Assembly: GCA_934643145.1 (NCBI GenBank)
Contig: CAKUBM010000007.1
Location: forward strand, 27,393 to 91,392
Length of the DNA: 64,000 nucleotides
Origin: an uncultured Collinsella sp.
GTDB lineage: Bacteria > Actinomycetota > Coriobacteriia > Coriobacteriales > Coriobacteriaceae
Direction of reading: 5' to 3'
Shown here: piece by piece, positions 48,481 through 56,165 of the stretch
How the letters are laid out: the number at the start of each line of letters is the position of its first letter
Numbering within the stretch: the first letter of the stretch is position 1
Made by a program: the position numbers and the translations under genes
Notes under the pieces: generated by a model
What the model was told of the DNA's origin: nothing
The model's database searches: none
Seen by the model: only the letters and a program-made list of their open reading frames with translations

Positions 48481-48605
48481 GGACGAAAACCGTTTGCGTC
48501 TGGCATGCAGCCGTACGAAAGCGAAATATGCGTCTCATTTCCGTACGCAAATCGGACGAAAACCATTTGCGTCTGGAATAAAACCGTACGCAAATGGTTT
48601 TCGTC
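48481..48605. repeat. GACGAAAAC palindrome array
   Basis: GACGAAAACCATTTGCGT (48555-48572) pairs perfectly with 48588-48605. A near copy of the left arm (GACGAAAACCGTTTGCGT) starts at 48482, followed by a partial right arm near 48542-48552, giving two tandem units. The loop CTGGAATAAAACCGT recalls the GAAT...AAAA linkers at 12812-12953. Confidence 0.75.
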
Positions 48606-48625
48606 TTGCGGAGCGTTGACCGCCT

Positions 48626-49726
48626 CTACAGCTCAGCCTCCAGCTCGACTTTGTGATCGTTGAGATAATCGCGCATGTAGGGGATGGCGAACGATACCTT
48701 GCCGTACGAAGGTGCCTCGATAATCGACTCTCTTAGCAGTCGGCTACGGACGGAGCTCACCTGCTGAGGCGTCTTGTTTAAGTCATCGGCAACCATGCTG
48801 GTCGAACATGTCTGTCCCAGCGAAGCCATGCTCAAAAGATAGGCAATGCATGTGGGTGGAATACGCTGCAGGGCGGGTTCGATCACCATAGCGCAGAAGC
48901 GCTCGCGCGCTGTGGCGATGCCGCGCCTGGCTTCTTCTTCTCCGATAACAGCAACATGGGAGCGTCTTGCCAACTGCCATGCGTAGTATCCAACAAGCTG
49001 GATCATAAAAGGATAGCCTTGCGTTGCCTCGGCAAGTTGGCCGGCAATACCTGGTTGCAGCTTCATGCCAGATGCTTCAATGGTTTCCTCGAGGGAGTAT
49101 GTAACCTCGGTTACAGCTACGGCTTTGAGGTCAAAGGGAAGGGCGCGGCGTAAGAATGTGAGCGTCTTACCGTTGATGACGCTTTCGATCATCGAAGGCA
49201 GCCCTGCAAAAACGAAGGCGATATCAAAGTCTTCGCCGATAACCTGCTGAATCGCAATGGAGAGTGTTCGAACCTCTTCGAGCTCGGCATCTTGGACTTC
49301 ATCGAGGGTGATGAGCAGGCCGTTTCCGTTTTTGGCGATCGCTTGTCCCATGGCGTCGCGCAGGGAAGGGCCGATTCGCTCAATGTCTATGCTGCCGAGA
49401 GATATGCCAGCGACGGCGGGTTCGAATCTGGCGTGTTTGGCTTGTACTTTTGGCTGCAGTTGTTCAAGAATGCGCTGGCAGAGCCCTTCGGTCGCGACTT
49501 CCTTTATAACGGTCCAGCCACGATCCTGGGCAAGGCGTGCGCACTCGTCGAGGAGGACCGTTTTGCCGGTTCCGCGGACGCCGGCGATACGCATAAGACG
49601 CCCCGGGGCACCGGGTCCGTTGATCAGTCCTTCGTTGAACTCTTCGAGAACGTCCTCGCGGCCGATAATCATAGGAGGCGTTTTGCCTGCTGTGGGTTTA
49701 AATGGGTTTGTCTGCATGCGCGCCAC
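48626..49726 (-). CDS. AAA ATPase with C-terminal winged helix
   Basis: 366 aa, archaeal-type STAND/AAA ATPase: Walker A AGVRGTGKTVLL (about 48-59), Walker B LLITLDEVQD, sensor segment IAFVFAGLPS, and a C-terminal wHTH (about 285-350). Resembles widespread actinobacterial ATP-binding proteins of unknown role. No partner gene adjoins it. An exact 10-bp tandem repeat lies just before the start. Confidence 0.8.
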   Translation of the reverse strand: MARMQTNPFKPTAGKTPPMIIGREDVLEEFNEGLINGPGAPGRLMRIAGVRGTGKTVLLDECARLAQDRGWTVIKEVATEGLCQRILEQLQPKVQAKHARFEPAVAGISLGSIDIERIGPSLRDAMGQAIAKNGNGLLITLDEVQDAELEEVRTLSIAIQQVIGEDFDIAFVFAGLPSMIESVINGKTLTFLRRALPFDLKAVAVTEVTYSLEETIEASGMKLQPGIAGQLAEATQGYPFMIQLVGYYAWQLARRSHVAVIGEEEARRGIATARERFCAMVIEPALQRIPPTCIAYLLSMASLGQTCSTSMVADDLNKTPQQVSSVRSRLLRESIIEAPSYGKVSFAIPYMRDYLNDHKVELEAEL

Positions 49727-49736
49727 CTCTGCTCAA

Positions 49737-49815
49737 GTTATAGCAACATATAGCAAAGTATAGCAACATATAGCAAGATATAGCGAGATATAGCAAGATA
49801 TAGCAACATATAGCG
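49737..49815 (-). repeat. 10-bp tandem repeats before the AAA ATPase gene
   Basis: Eight consecutive units of TAGCAACATA or close variants (TAGCAAAGTA, TAGCAAGATA, TAGCGAGATA) with an exact 10-base period, starting about 11 bases upstream of the ATPase start codon. The period matches one helical turn. Confidence 0.9.
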
Positions 49816-49851
49816 CTGCTTGCGGGGTGCTTGCACCCGCGCTACTCCTCG

Positions 49852-50532
49852 CTACTCACCAAACGCCATGTGGATAAAGCGCTTTGCGAACAGCTTGTTG
49901 GCTACGTTGATGACGTGACCCAGGAACAGTGCCGAGATGGCGGTGGTTACGCCAAAGCCGCCCAGGTTGTGCATGAGCGCGAGCGACAGGGCGAGGGACA
50001 CCGCGACATGCGAGCAGTCAAATACGACCTTAATGTCGCCAAAGCGGCGCTTGAACTTTTCGGCAATTACCTGCACCAGGCCATCCGGCGCATTGGGTAC
50101 GACGCCCATGTTGACGACCAGGCTTACGCCAAACGCGGTGACGGCAAGCGAAAGCAGCATGGTCGCGACCTGCGCGGGAAGTGTAGCGGGATGCAACGGA
50201 TTGACCGCCATAAAGAAGTCAGTGAAGCCGCCGATAAGCGTCGAGAAAAAGAGCTCGAGCAGAATGCGCGGCTGAAACTCTCGGCGGAGAATGGCCAATT
50301 GCGCTGCGATGTAAGCGACGTATGTGGCAGTAATCCAAAATCCAAGCGTCTTGCCGGTGAGCATGGACAGGGTCGTGGCAAAGCAGGTGAGTGCGGCCAC
50401 GCCAAGCCCCGAGGCCGTCTGTAGGCTCATGCCGAGGGCCAAAATAGCAACGCCGACCAGGTACATGAACATCCTGATCGCCGTGTGGCACCAATCGATG
50501 TTCTCGCCATTCATTACGATGAGCGGTCGCAT
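49852..50532 (-). CDS. YczE/YyaS/YitT-like membrane protein
   Basis: 226 aa with about five or six membrane segments, beginning MYLVGVAILALGMSLQTASG; contains the family-like stretch VVNMGVVPNAPDGLVQVIAEK. Function unknown. ATG 50532 is preceded by GAAAGGACGG; the frame stays open to 50769, but that stretch is the structured leader. Its leader has the same palindromic hairpin and operator as kdgK and the same complex RNA as eda, so it belongs to the KDG regulon and may transport a pathway compound. Confidence 0.78.
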   Translation of the reverse strand: MRPLIVMNGENIDWCHTAIRMFMYLVGVAILALGMSLQTASGLGVAALTCFATTLSMLTGKTLGFWITATYVAYIAAQLAILRREFQPRILLELFFSTLIGGFTDFFMAVNPLHPATLPAQVATMLLSLAVTAFGVSLVVNMGVVPNAPDGLVQVIAEKFKRRFGDIKVVFDCSHVAVSLALSLALMHNLGGFGVTTAISALFLGHVINVANKLFAKRFIHMAFGE

Positions 50533-50563
50533 GTTGCTGCCGTCCTTTCGGTTGTAAGGAATT

Positions 50564-50693
50564 GGGCTGACCTGGGCCGGCGTGAAGAGGGTTATCGGAG
50601 GCGCTGCTTTTAGCAAGCAGAAGAGCCGGCCCCTGGTCAGTCTTGTAGGAATGCCTTGCGTTGCCGGAATGGGACTGAAGGGCTCGGCAAGGC
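50564..50693 (-). ncRNA. Candidate structured RNA with pseudoknot, copy 1 (yczE leader)
   Basis: Read on the minus strand. UUGCCG/CGGCAA forms helix 1. CAGUC in its loop pairs downstream with GACUG (pseudoknot). A long helix GACC..GGGCCGGC / GCCGGCCC..GGUC encloses the hairpin CUGCUU/AAGCAG and the conserved strand GCCUCCGAUAACC. Copy 2 at 54881-55014 keeps the single-stranded parts but changes the helices. It ends about 30 bases before yczE. Confidence 0.75.
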
Positions 50694-50713
50694 GGGAGGA
50701 AAGCAAAGAAGCT

Positions 50714-50771
50714 GCGTGCGCATCAAGATGCCAAGATGGTAGGGTGCGTCTTAGCATCTTGTTGCACACGC
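50714..50771 (-). ncRNA. Leader hairpin with conserved apical segment, copy 1 (yczE)
   Basis: Stem of GCGTGCGCATCAAGATGC with an imperfect complement. The apical part on the minus strand reads AAGACGCACCCTACCATCTT and is nearly identical in copy 2 at 56166-56223, while the stem sequence differs. Immediately downstream of the operator. Confidence 0.7.
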
Positions 50772-50774
50772 TTA

Positions 50775-50804
50775 ACGAAATCGGTTTCGTTGCTGCCTAG
50801 TATA
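50775..50804 (-). promoter_or_regulatory. yczE promoter with KdgR-type operator
   Basis: ACGAAATCGGTTTCGT (50775-50790, near-palindrome) sits just downstream of TATACT on the minus strand (about 50799-50804). The kdgK promoter has the same arrangement, including TTGCAAA upstream and GAGTATACTA. Confidence 0.78.
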
Positions 50805-50845
50805 CTCATCCGCGAACATTTGCAAATATAATTTCAAAAGAAAAG

Positions 50846-50916
50846 GTGAACGTTCACCTAATTGCAACAACTCATTAGATGTAAGATAGCGAAAGTTGAT
50901 ACGAAACCGATTTCGT
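50846..50916 (+). promoter_or_regulatory. Two operator classes before the HIT-gntP genes
   Basis: The perfect 16-bp AGGTGAACGTTCACCT (50844-50859) of the uronate class and ACGAAACCGATTTCGT (50901-50916) of the kdgK class both lie between yczE and the HIT gene. The 50533-51024 gap otherwise holds only the yczE leader. Confidence 0.8.
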
Positions 50917-51024
50917 GTCATCTACGCATGCGTTGTATCTGTCCGTCCTAGGGTGGTGCAAACGGGGGGATTGCACCTGCTGTAAATAACGACACTCTTT
51001 TTTGTCCAGATCGAAAGGATCATC

Positions 51025-51459
51025 ATGGAACAGCACACCGATTGCTCGTACTGCATGTGCGGGACCGACAACACGCTCGTCGATGCCTTTGGCATCCCCA
51101 TGCTCGACCTGCCCGCCAGCAAGCTCATCTTGTTTAAAGAGCAGAGCCATAAAGGCCGCGTAATCGTTGCCTCCAAGCAGCATGTCGATGACATCTCTTG
51201 CATGTCCGAGGAGGACGCGGCTGCCTTTATGGCCGACGTCCGTCACGTTGCCGCCGCGCTCCACAAGGCATTCAACCCCGATAAGATCAACTTTGGTGCC
51301 TACGGCGACACCATGCATCACCTGCATGTCCACATCGTTCCTAAGTACAAGGACGACTCGTTTGAGTTCGGCGACGTGTTTGCCATGAACCCCGGCCGCG
51401 TCACACTCGAGCCGGCCCAGTACGACGAAATCGCCCAGGCAATCATCGCCAACTTGTAA
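51025..51459 (+). CDS. HIT family nucleotide-binding protein
   Basis: 144 aa with the histidine triad HHLHVHIVP and an N-terminal zinc-type CSYCMCG motif. Typical activity is hydrolysis of nucleoside phosphoramidates or dinucleotides; the role here is unclear. RBS GAAAGGA precedes ATG 51025. It sits behind operators of both uronate regulons and 67 bases before a GntP permease, so it is probably co-expressed with it. Confidence 0.88.
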   Translation: MEQHTDCSYCMCGTDNTLVDAFGIPMLDLPASKLILFKEQSHKGRVIVASKQHVDDISCMSEEDAAAFMADVRHVAAALHKAFNPDKINFGAYGDTMHHLHVHIVPKYKDDSFEFGDVFAMNPGRVTLEPAQYDEIAQAIIANL

Positions 51460-51526
51460 GGGCGCTTGGGGCATCCCTCTGTATTGCAAAATGCAAAATT
51501 GCATAACCCGTTAGAGGAGCTAATTT

Positions 51527-52861
51527 ATGGACGCAGGAGTTGTTTCACTCCTATGGGTGCTGGTGGGTGTAGTCCTACTGGTTGCCATGATCGTTAAGTT
51601 TAAGATCAACAGCATCATTGCACTTATTCTTTCCGCTATCTTTATCGGCCTTGCCGACGGCATTTCTGTGGGCGATCTCGTTACCACCATGGAAGACGGA
51701 CTGGGCGGAACGCTCAAGTCACTCGCACTCATCATCATTTTTGGCGCTGCCATCGGAAAGCTGATGACCGACTCGGGTGCCTCACAGCAGATTGCCGATA
51801 CCATCGTCGATAAGCTCGGCATTAAGCTGCTGCCCGTCGCACTTCTTATCATCGGCGTTATTTTTGGTATGAGTATGTTCTACGAGGTGGCATTTCTTAT
51901 CGTTACGCCGCTCGTTATTAGCATCGCTAAAGAGGCCGATATTCCCTATATGCGCCTGATCATCCCGGCGGTTTCTGGCACCACGATGGGTCACTCCCTT
52001 TTTCCGCCGCAGCCTGGTCCTATGGCACTGGTGAGTGCTTTTGGTGCCGAGGTTCCGCCTGTCTACATCTTTGGCCTGATCGTTACCATCCCGACGCTCA
52101 TCTGCTCCGGTCTTTTGCTGTGCCACGTTATCCCCGGACTTGATGACATGCCGCTCGGCAACGTTATGAAGCCGGCTGAGCGCAAGCCCGCCGAGGAGCT
52201 GCCGCCGTTTTGGCTTTCCATTCTGGTGCCGCTGTTCCCAGCTATCATCATGATCGGCGCTTCGATTGTTAAGAACACGGTGGGCGAGGGCTGCTTTGCT
52301 TACGACCTTGCCAGCTGCATTGGCAGTGCCGATATCACCATGCTGATCACGATGATTCTCGCCATGGTGGCCTATGGCTACACGCGTGATATGGACGGCG
52401 GCGAGATCTCGAGCTCTATGTCCGACGCCATTAAGGGCGTTGCGAACGTGCTGCTCGTTATTGGCGCCGGCGGCATCATGAAGCAGGTCATCATTACCTC
52501 TGGCGTTGGCGCGACCCTCGCCGACATGGTGAGCCTGATGCCGGTGTCTCCGCTGATTCTTGCCTGGGTGATTACGGTCGTCCTTCGCCTGCTCACCGGC
52601 CAGGGTACCGTTTCGGCCATTACTGCCGCCGGCGTTGTGGCACCGATGGTTGCGCAGTTTGGTATTAACCCGGTGCTGGCAGTGCTCGTCTGCGCCTGCG
52701 CATCCAACACCATCACGCCTATGTACGATGGCGGCTACCTGCTGTTCCAGCAGTCGTTCGGTCTGTCGATGAAGGACACGTACAAGACGTGGGGCTTGCT
52801 TGAGCTCGTCAACTCTGTTGTCGGCCTGATTATGGTTCTAATCCTGAGCCTGTTCATCTAG
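51527..52861 (+). CDS. GntP family permease 2
   Basis: 444 aa, GntP fold: FGMSMFYEVAFLIVTPLVIS, GTTMGHSLFPPQPGP (the family HS.FPP motif) and TPMYDGGYLLFQQSF. It is clearly different from the gntP at 45157. The uronate operators upstream suggest it carries KDG, galacturonate or another intermediate. RBS TAGAGGAG precedes the ATG. Confidence 0.9.
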   Translation: MDAGVVSLLWVLVGVVLLVAMIVKFKINSIIALILSAIFIGLADGISVGDLVTTMEDGLGGTLKSLALIIIFGAAIGKLMTDSGASQQIADTIVDKLGIKLLPVALLIIGVIFGMSMFYEVAFLIVTPLVISIAKEADIPYMRLIIPAVSGTTMGHSLFPPQPGPMALVSAFGAEVPPVYIFGLIVTIPTLICSGLLLCHVIPGLDDMPLGNVMKPAERKPAEELPPFWLSILVPLFPAIIMIGASIVKNTVGEGCFAYDLASCIGSADITMLITMILAMVAYGYTRDMDGGEISSSMSDAIKGVANVLLVIGAGGIMKQVIITSGVGATLADMVSLMPVSPLILAWVITVVLRLLTGQGTVSAITAAGVVAPMVAQFGINPVLAVLVCACASNTITPMYDGGYLLFQQSFGLSMKDTYKTWGLLELVNSVVGLIMVLILSLFI

Positions 52862-52898
52862 GCTTAAGCGGATTGCTTTTGTAAAACGCGCTAGCAGC

Positions 52899-52945
52899 AA
52901 GGTCCTCGGACGGTTCGAAGGCAACCGCCTGAGGGCCTTTTATTA
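52899..52945 (+). terminator. Intrinsic terminator of gntP 2
   Basis: AAGGTCCTCGGACGGTT pairs with AACCGCCTGAGGGCCTT (some mismatches), then TTATTAT. Confidence 0.8.
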
Positions 52946-52988
52946 TCACTTCAACTTTGGCAATCATTTCCCGACTATCTAACATCTC

Positions 52989-53069
52989 CCTCCGCAGTTG
53001 CGGTGAAATAGGGACTGTTTTGCGGCCCAGGCGGTGCAAACAGTCCCTATTTCACCGCAACTGCGGAGG
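52989..53069. repeat. TTGCGGTGAAATA palindrome, copy 3
   Basis: The longest copy: CCTCCGCAGTTGCGGTGAAA and onward to ACTGTTTTGC pairs with the mirror sequence ending CTGCGGAGG. Lies directly upstream of a GntR gene and overlaps its possible upstream start codon. Confidence 0.9.
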
Positions 53070-53131
53070 TGGGGGATGCGATAGTATTACGTGGTGGTAT
53101 TCGACTAACCGAGGGTTTATCCGAGGGCTTT

Positions 53132-53824
53132 ATGGAACAGCACCAGCATTATCAGAGTCTGCAAGACCAGGCATACAACGCATTGCGCTCCAAGATCATT
53201 TATGCCGAGCTCAAGCCCGGTACGCGCCTTTCGGCGATTGGTCTGGAAAAGGAGACGGGGATCGGGCGCACACCCATTCGCGAGTCCTTTGTGCGCCTGC
53301 GCGAGCAGGAGCTGGTGGAAACGCGCCCCAAGAGCGGTACCTATGTTTCAAAGATCAGCATGGAGCGTGCCGAGAACGCCTGCTTTTTGCGCGAAAAGCT
53401 CGAGAGAAGCGTGCTGATCAAATGCTGTTCGGCTGCCACACCCGAGCAAAAGCAGCGGCTTGAGCAGATCCTTGCCGAGTCCGAGTCGCTCGACCATAGC
53501 GAGACGCGTCGCTTCTTTGACCTGGACAACCTGTTCCACGAGACGTGCTTTGAGATTGCCGGTCGCCACATGCTGTGGGATTGGATGAAGAGCATCAACA
53601 CGCATTTTGAGCGCTACAACTGGCTGCGTGCGGTGTCGCAGGATCTGGATTGGGAGCCGATTCGTCGGCAACACCGCCGAATCCTCGAGGCCATTAAGGA
53701 AGGCGACACCGATGCGGCGAGCTATCTGGCGCAGACGCATCTGCATCTGATGCCCGAAGAGCAGGGCCCAGTTATCGCCCTGCATCCCGATTACTTCGAG
53801 CTGCCCAAAGATTCGTCCATCTAA
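53132..53824 (+). CDS. GntR family regulator (FCD domain) 2
   Basis: 230 aa: wHTH with GTRLSAIGLEKETGIGRTPI (about 25-50) and an FCD effector domain (FFDLDNLFHETCFEIAGRHM with metal-binding His). I chose ATG 53132; an upstream GTG frame runs into the palindrome. The target is unknown; it lies between gntP 2 and eda. Confidence 0.85.
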   Translation: MEQHQHYQSLQDQAYNALRSKIIYAELKPGTRLSAIGLEKETGIGRTPIRESFVRLREQELVETRPKSGTYVSKISMERAENACFLREKLERSVLIKCCSAATPEQKQRLEQILAESESLDHSETRRFFDLDNLFHETCFEIAGRHMLWDWMKSINTHFERYNWLRAVSQDLDWEPIRRQHRRILEAIKEGDTDAASYLAQTHLHLMPEEQGPVIALHPDYFELPKDSSI

Positions 53825-53838
53825 TCTATCCCCTCATA

Positions 53839-53905
53839 AGTTGCGGTGAAATAGGGATTGTTTTGCGGCCCAGGTGGCGCAAACAGTCCCTATTTCACCG
53901 CAACT
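53839..53905. repeat. TTGCGGTGAAATA palindrome, copy 4
   Basis: Arms AGTTGCGGTGAAATAGGGA and its complement; 67 bp, almost identical to the inner part of copy 3, 770 bases away, with the GntR gene between them. Follows the GntR stop codon closely. Confidence 0.88.
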
Positions 53906-53932
53906 GCGTTGAGGCGTGGCCGGGGCACAAAG

Positions 53933-53996
53933 ATGCGGTGCCGTTTGGAGGAACAGACCGGAAGCAAGGGGTCGATTCCTCCAGACGGCACCGCAT
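53933..53996. repeat. Long hairpin in the GntR-eda gap
   Basis: ATGCGGTGCCGTTTGGAGGA pairs with its complement with 20 of 21 matches across a 22-base loop. No gene lies in 53825-54190. Confidence 0.85.
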
Positions 53997-54044
53997 TTGT
54001 TTTGGCGCTCTGGGCTATGTTGAAGAGTTTAATTGGTCAAGAAA

Positions 54045-54143
54045 AAGCGGCTCGGGGGCGTGTCGCTTCCGTCACGTTCTATCAGCATACAAGACGGTTT
54101 CGGTTCTTGTCCGTGACGGAAACGGCACGCTTCCGAGCCGCTT
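54045..54143. repeat. 99-bp hairpin in the GntR-eda gap
   Basis: Arms of about 32 bp, starting AAGCGGCTCGG and ending CCGAGCCGCTT, pair with few mismatches. The loop holds ACAAGA/TCTTGT, a second small stem. Confidence 0.85.
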
Positions 54144-54150
54144 CAAAAAT

Positions 54151-54174
54151 GGGGGCGCAGTCTGGGCGCCCCCC
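54151..54174 (-). terminator. Terminator of eda
   Basis: GGGGGCGC and GCGCCCCC enclose 7 bases. On the minus strand the stem is followed by ATTTTTG, fitting the end of kdgK-eda. Confidence 0.8.
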
Positions 54175-54190
54175 ACGATAGAGAACTGGG

Positions 54191-54832
54191 TTAGGCGCGG
54201 ACCTTCTTGACGACGTCCATGGCCTCGCGGGCAATCTGCTCGACCTTGGAGAAGTCGCCGTCGGCGAACAGGGCCGGCTTGACCATCCAGGTGCCACCAC
54301 AGGCGATGATGGCGGAGGAGCTCAGGTACTCCTCGACGTTGGCAGTGCTCACGCCGCCGGTGGGCATAAAGCGATGGCCGACAAACGGAGCAGCGAGGGC
54401 CTTGATGGTGTTCAGGCCGCCGTACTGAGCCGCGGGGAAGAACTTGGTGACCTTGAGACCCAGGTTGACGGCAGCGGTGACCTCGGAGGGGGTCACGGTG
54501 CCGGGCAGCACGGGCAGGTCGATGTCGATGCAGTGCTTGACGACGTCCTCGTTGTAGCCCGGGGAGACGATGAACTTGGCGCCGGCGGCACGGGCCTGCT
54601 CAACCTGCTCGACGGTCAGGACGGTGCCGGCGCCCACGCACATCTCGGGTTCGGCCTCGGCCATGGCGGCGATGCACTCGGCGGCGCAGGCGGTGCGGAA
54701 GGTGACCTCGGCGGACTTCATGCCGGCCGCCATAAGGGCGTGAGCGAGCGGAGCGGCGTCCTCGACCTTGTCGAGCACGACGACCGGCACGATGCCCAGG
54801 GACTCAAGCGTGGTGTAGAACTGATCGAACAT
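54191..54832 (-). CDS. eda: 2-dehydro-3-deoxy-phosphogluconate (KDPG) aldolase
   Basis: Cleaves KDPG to pyruvate and glyceraldehyde 3-phosphate. 213 aa: catalytic Glu in EVTFRT, GAGTVL, and the Schiff-base Lys in KVTKFFPAAQYGG; also MPTGGVS and GGTWMV for phosphate binding. RBS AAAGGAA precedes ATG 54832. Downstream of kdgK, separated by a hairpin and a complex RNA structure. Confidence 0.96.
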   Translation of the reverse strand: MFDQFYTTLESLGIVPVVVLDKVEDAAPLAHALMAAGMKSAEVTFRTACAAECIAAMAEAEPEMCVGAGTVLTVEQVEQARAAGAKFIVSPGYNEDVVKHCIDIDLPVLPGTVTPSEVTAAVNLGLKVTKFFPAAQYGGLNTIKALAAPFVGHRFMPTGGVSTANVEEYLSSSAIIACGGTWMVKPALFADGDFSKVEQIAREAMDVVKKVRA

Positions 54833-54880
54833 GATGTTCCTTTCGATGTGCGGCGCGCGAGTGCGCGTAATTGCTAAAAG

Positions 54881-55014
54881 GGCTGGTCATGAGCCGGTTT
54901 TGGACTGGTTATCGGAGGCACTGCTTGGGGTCACAAGCAATTCCAAAACCGGCTGCGCGACCAGTCGTGTAGGAAATGCCAGGCAAAACCGGAATGGGAC
55001 TGGTGGTTTTGCCC
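54881..55014 (-). ncRNA. Candidate structured RNA with pseudoknot, copy 2 (kdgK-eda intergenic)
   Basis: Minus strand: helix 1 GGCAAAACC/GGUUUUGCC with CAGUCCCAUUCC in its loop; CCAGUC pairs with downstream GACUGG; helix 3 CUGGUC..AGCCGGUUUUGG with its complement encloses UGCUUG/CAAGCA and GCCUCCGAUAACC. Same order and unpaired segments as copy 1 with different helices. About 50 bases before the eda start. Confidence 0.75.
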
Positions 55015-55032
55015 GACCGGAGGAATCGGGGA

Positions 55033-55072
55033 GCGGGCTGCAGAGGTATGGGTATGGGAAACTGCAGCCCGC
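55033..55072 (-). repeat. Hairpin after kdgK
   Basis: GCGGGCTGCAG and CTGCAGCCCGC enclose 18 bases. No T-run, so possibly an mRNA stabiliser or processing site between kdgK and eda. Confidence 0.65.
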
Positions 55073-55087
55073 GGAATGGGGAACGAA

Positions 55088-56122
55088 TTAACGGGCGACG
55101 CGGGTGCCACCGTCGGCGGCGTTGGCCACGGCGGCGATCTCGTCGACGGTCACCAGGTTGGAATCGCCCTTGATGGTGAGCTTGAGAATCGAGGCCGCGA
55201 TGGCGTAGTTGACGGCGTCCTGCGGGTCGAAGTCGTTGATGAGGGCGTGGACGAGGCCGGCGTTGAAAGCGTCGCCGGCGGCAACGCCCTCGAGCACGTG
55301 CACGTCGTGAGCAGGAGAGAACCAGTGCTCACCGCTCTCGGCGTCATAGAGCATGCCCATCCAGATGGAGCGTTCGACGCAGGAGATATTGCGGACGACC
55401 GAGGCGACCTTCTTGCAGCCGTACTCGGCGCAGATCTGACGGGCCATCTCGACGTAGGTGTCGCGCTCCTCGATGCCGTGGGCAAGGGAGCCGGAGACGC
55501 AGGTCATGCCGAGGCCGGCGGGTGCGTCCTCGTCGTTGGCGATGCAGATGTCGACGAGCGGCAGGAGCTCCTTCATGGTTGCCTGCGACTTCTCGGGCGA
55601 CCACATCTTGCCGCGGTAGTTAACGTCGCACACAGTGGTGATGCCCTTGGCGCGGCAAGCGGTAAGGGCATCCTTGCAGGCGGCGGCCATCTCGTCGGAG
55701 ACGGCGGGGGTCACGCCAGAGAAGTAGAAGACGTCGATGCCCTCGAGGATCTCGTCCCAGTTAAAGACGTCGCGCTTGGCCATGTTGATGGCCGAGTACT
55801 TGCGGTCGTAGACGCAGCCGTTGCCGCGCTGCGAAGCGCCGACCTCAAACACATAGGAACCAAGGCGGTCGCCCTGACGCACGACGCGTGTGGTGTCGAC
55901 GTCGTAGACCTTCAGCGAGCGCAGGGCGCACTCGCCCAGGCGGTTGGCCGGGACGACAGAAACGTAGGCGGCCTTGTCGCCCTGGTAGGCCAGGGAAAGC
56001 GCGGTGTTGGCCTCGGCGCCGCCGTAGCGGACGTCGAACTCGGTGGCCTGCTCAATACGCAGGTGATCTTTGGGCGAGAGCCTCATCATGATCTCGCCGA
56101 AGGTAAGAACCGTTTTACCCAT
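55088..56122 (-). CDS. kdgK: 2-keto-3-deoxygluconate kinase
   Basis: PfkB-family kinase, 344 aa: VRYGGAEANTALSLA (substrate lid) and the C-terminal signature GVAAGDAFNAGLVHAL with the catalytic Asp. Phosphorylates KDG to KDPG for Eda. ATG 56122 is preceded by AAGGAG; the frame extends to 56209 through the leader hairpin without support. Divergent from a LacI regulator. Confidence 0.93.
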   Translation of the reverse strand: MGKTVLTFGEIMMRLSPKDHLRIEQATEFDVRYGGAEANTALSLAYQGDKAAYVSVVPANRLGECALRSLKVYDVDTTRVVRQGDRLGSYVFEVGASQRGNGCVYDRKYSAINMAKRDVFNWDEILEGIDVFYFSGVTPAVSDEMAAACKDALTACRAKGITTVCDVNYRGKMWSPEKSQATMKELLPLVDICIANDEDAPAGLGMTCVSGSLAHGIEERDTYVEMARQICAEYGCKKVASVVRNISCVERSIWMGMLYDAESGEHWFSPAHDVHVLEGVAAGDAFNAGLVHALINDFDPQDAVNYAIAASILKLTIKGDSNLVTVDEIAAVANAADGGTRVAR

Positions 56123-56165
56123 GGTCGCGTAGCTCCTTCTTGTCTGTGCGTACACCTTTGATATG

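Noticed and set aside
49737-49815. CRISPR array
   Set aside because: The repeats are 10 bases and directly adjacent, with no spacers and no cas genes.
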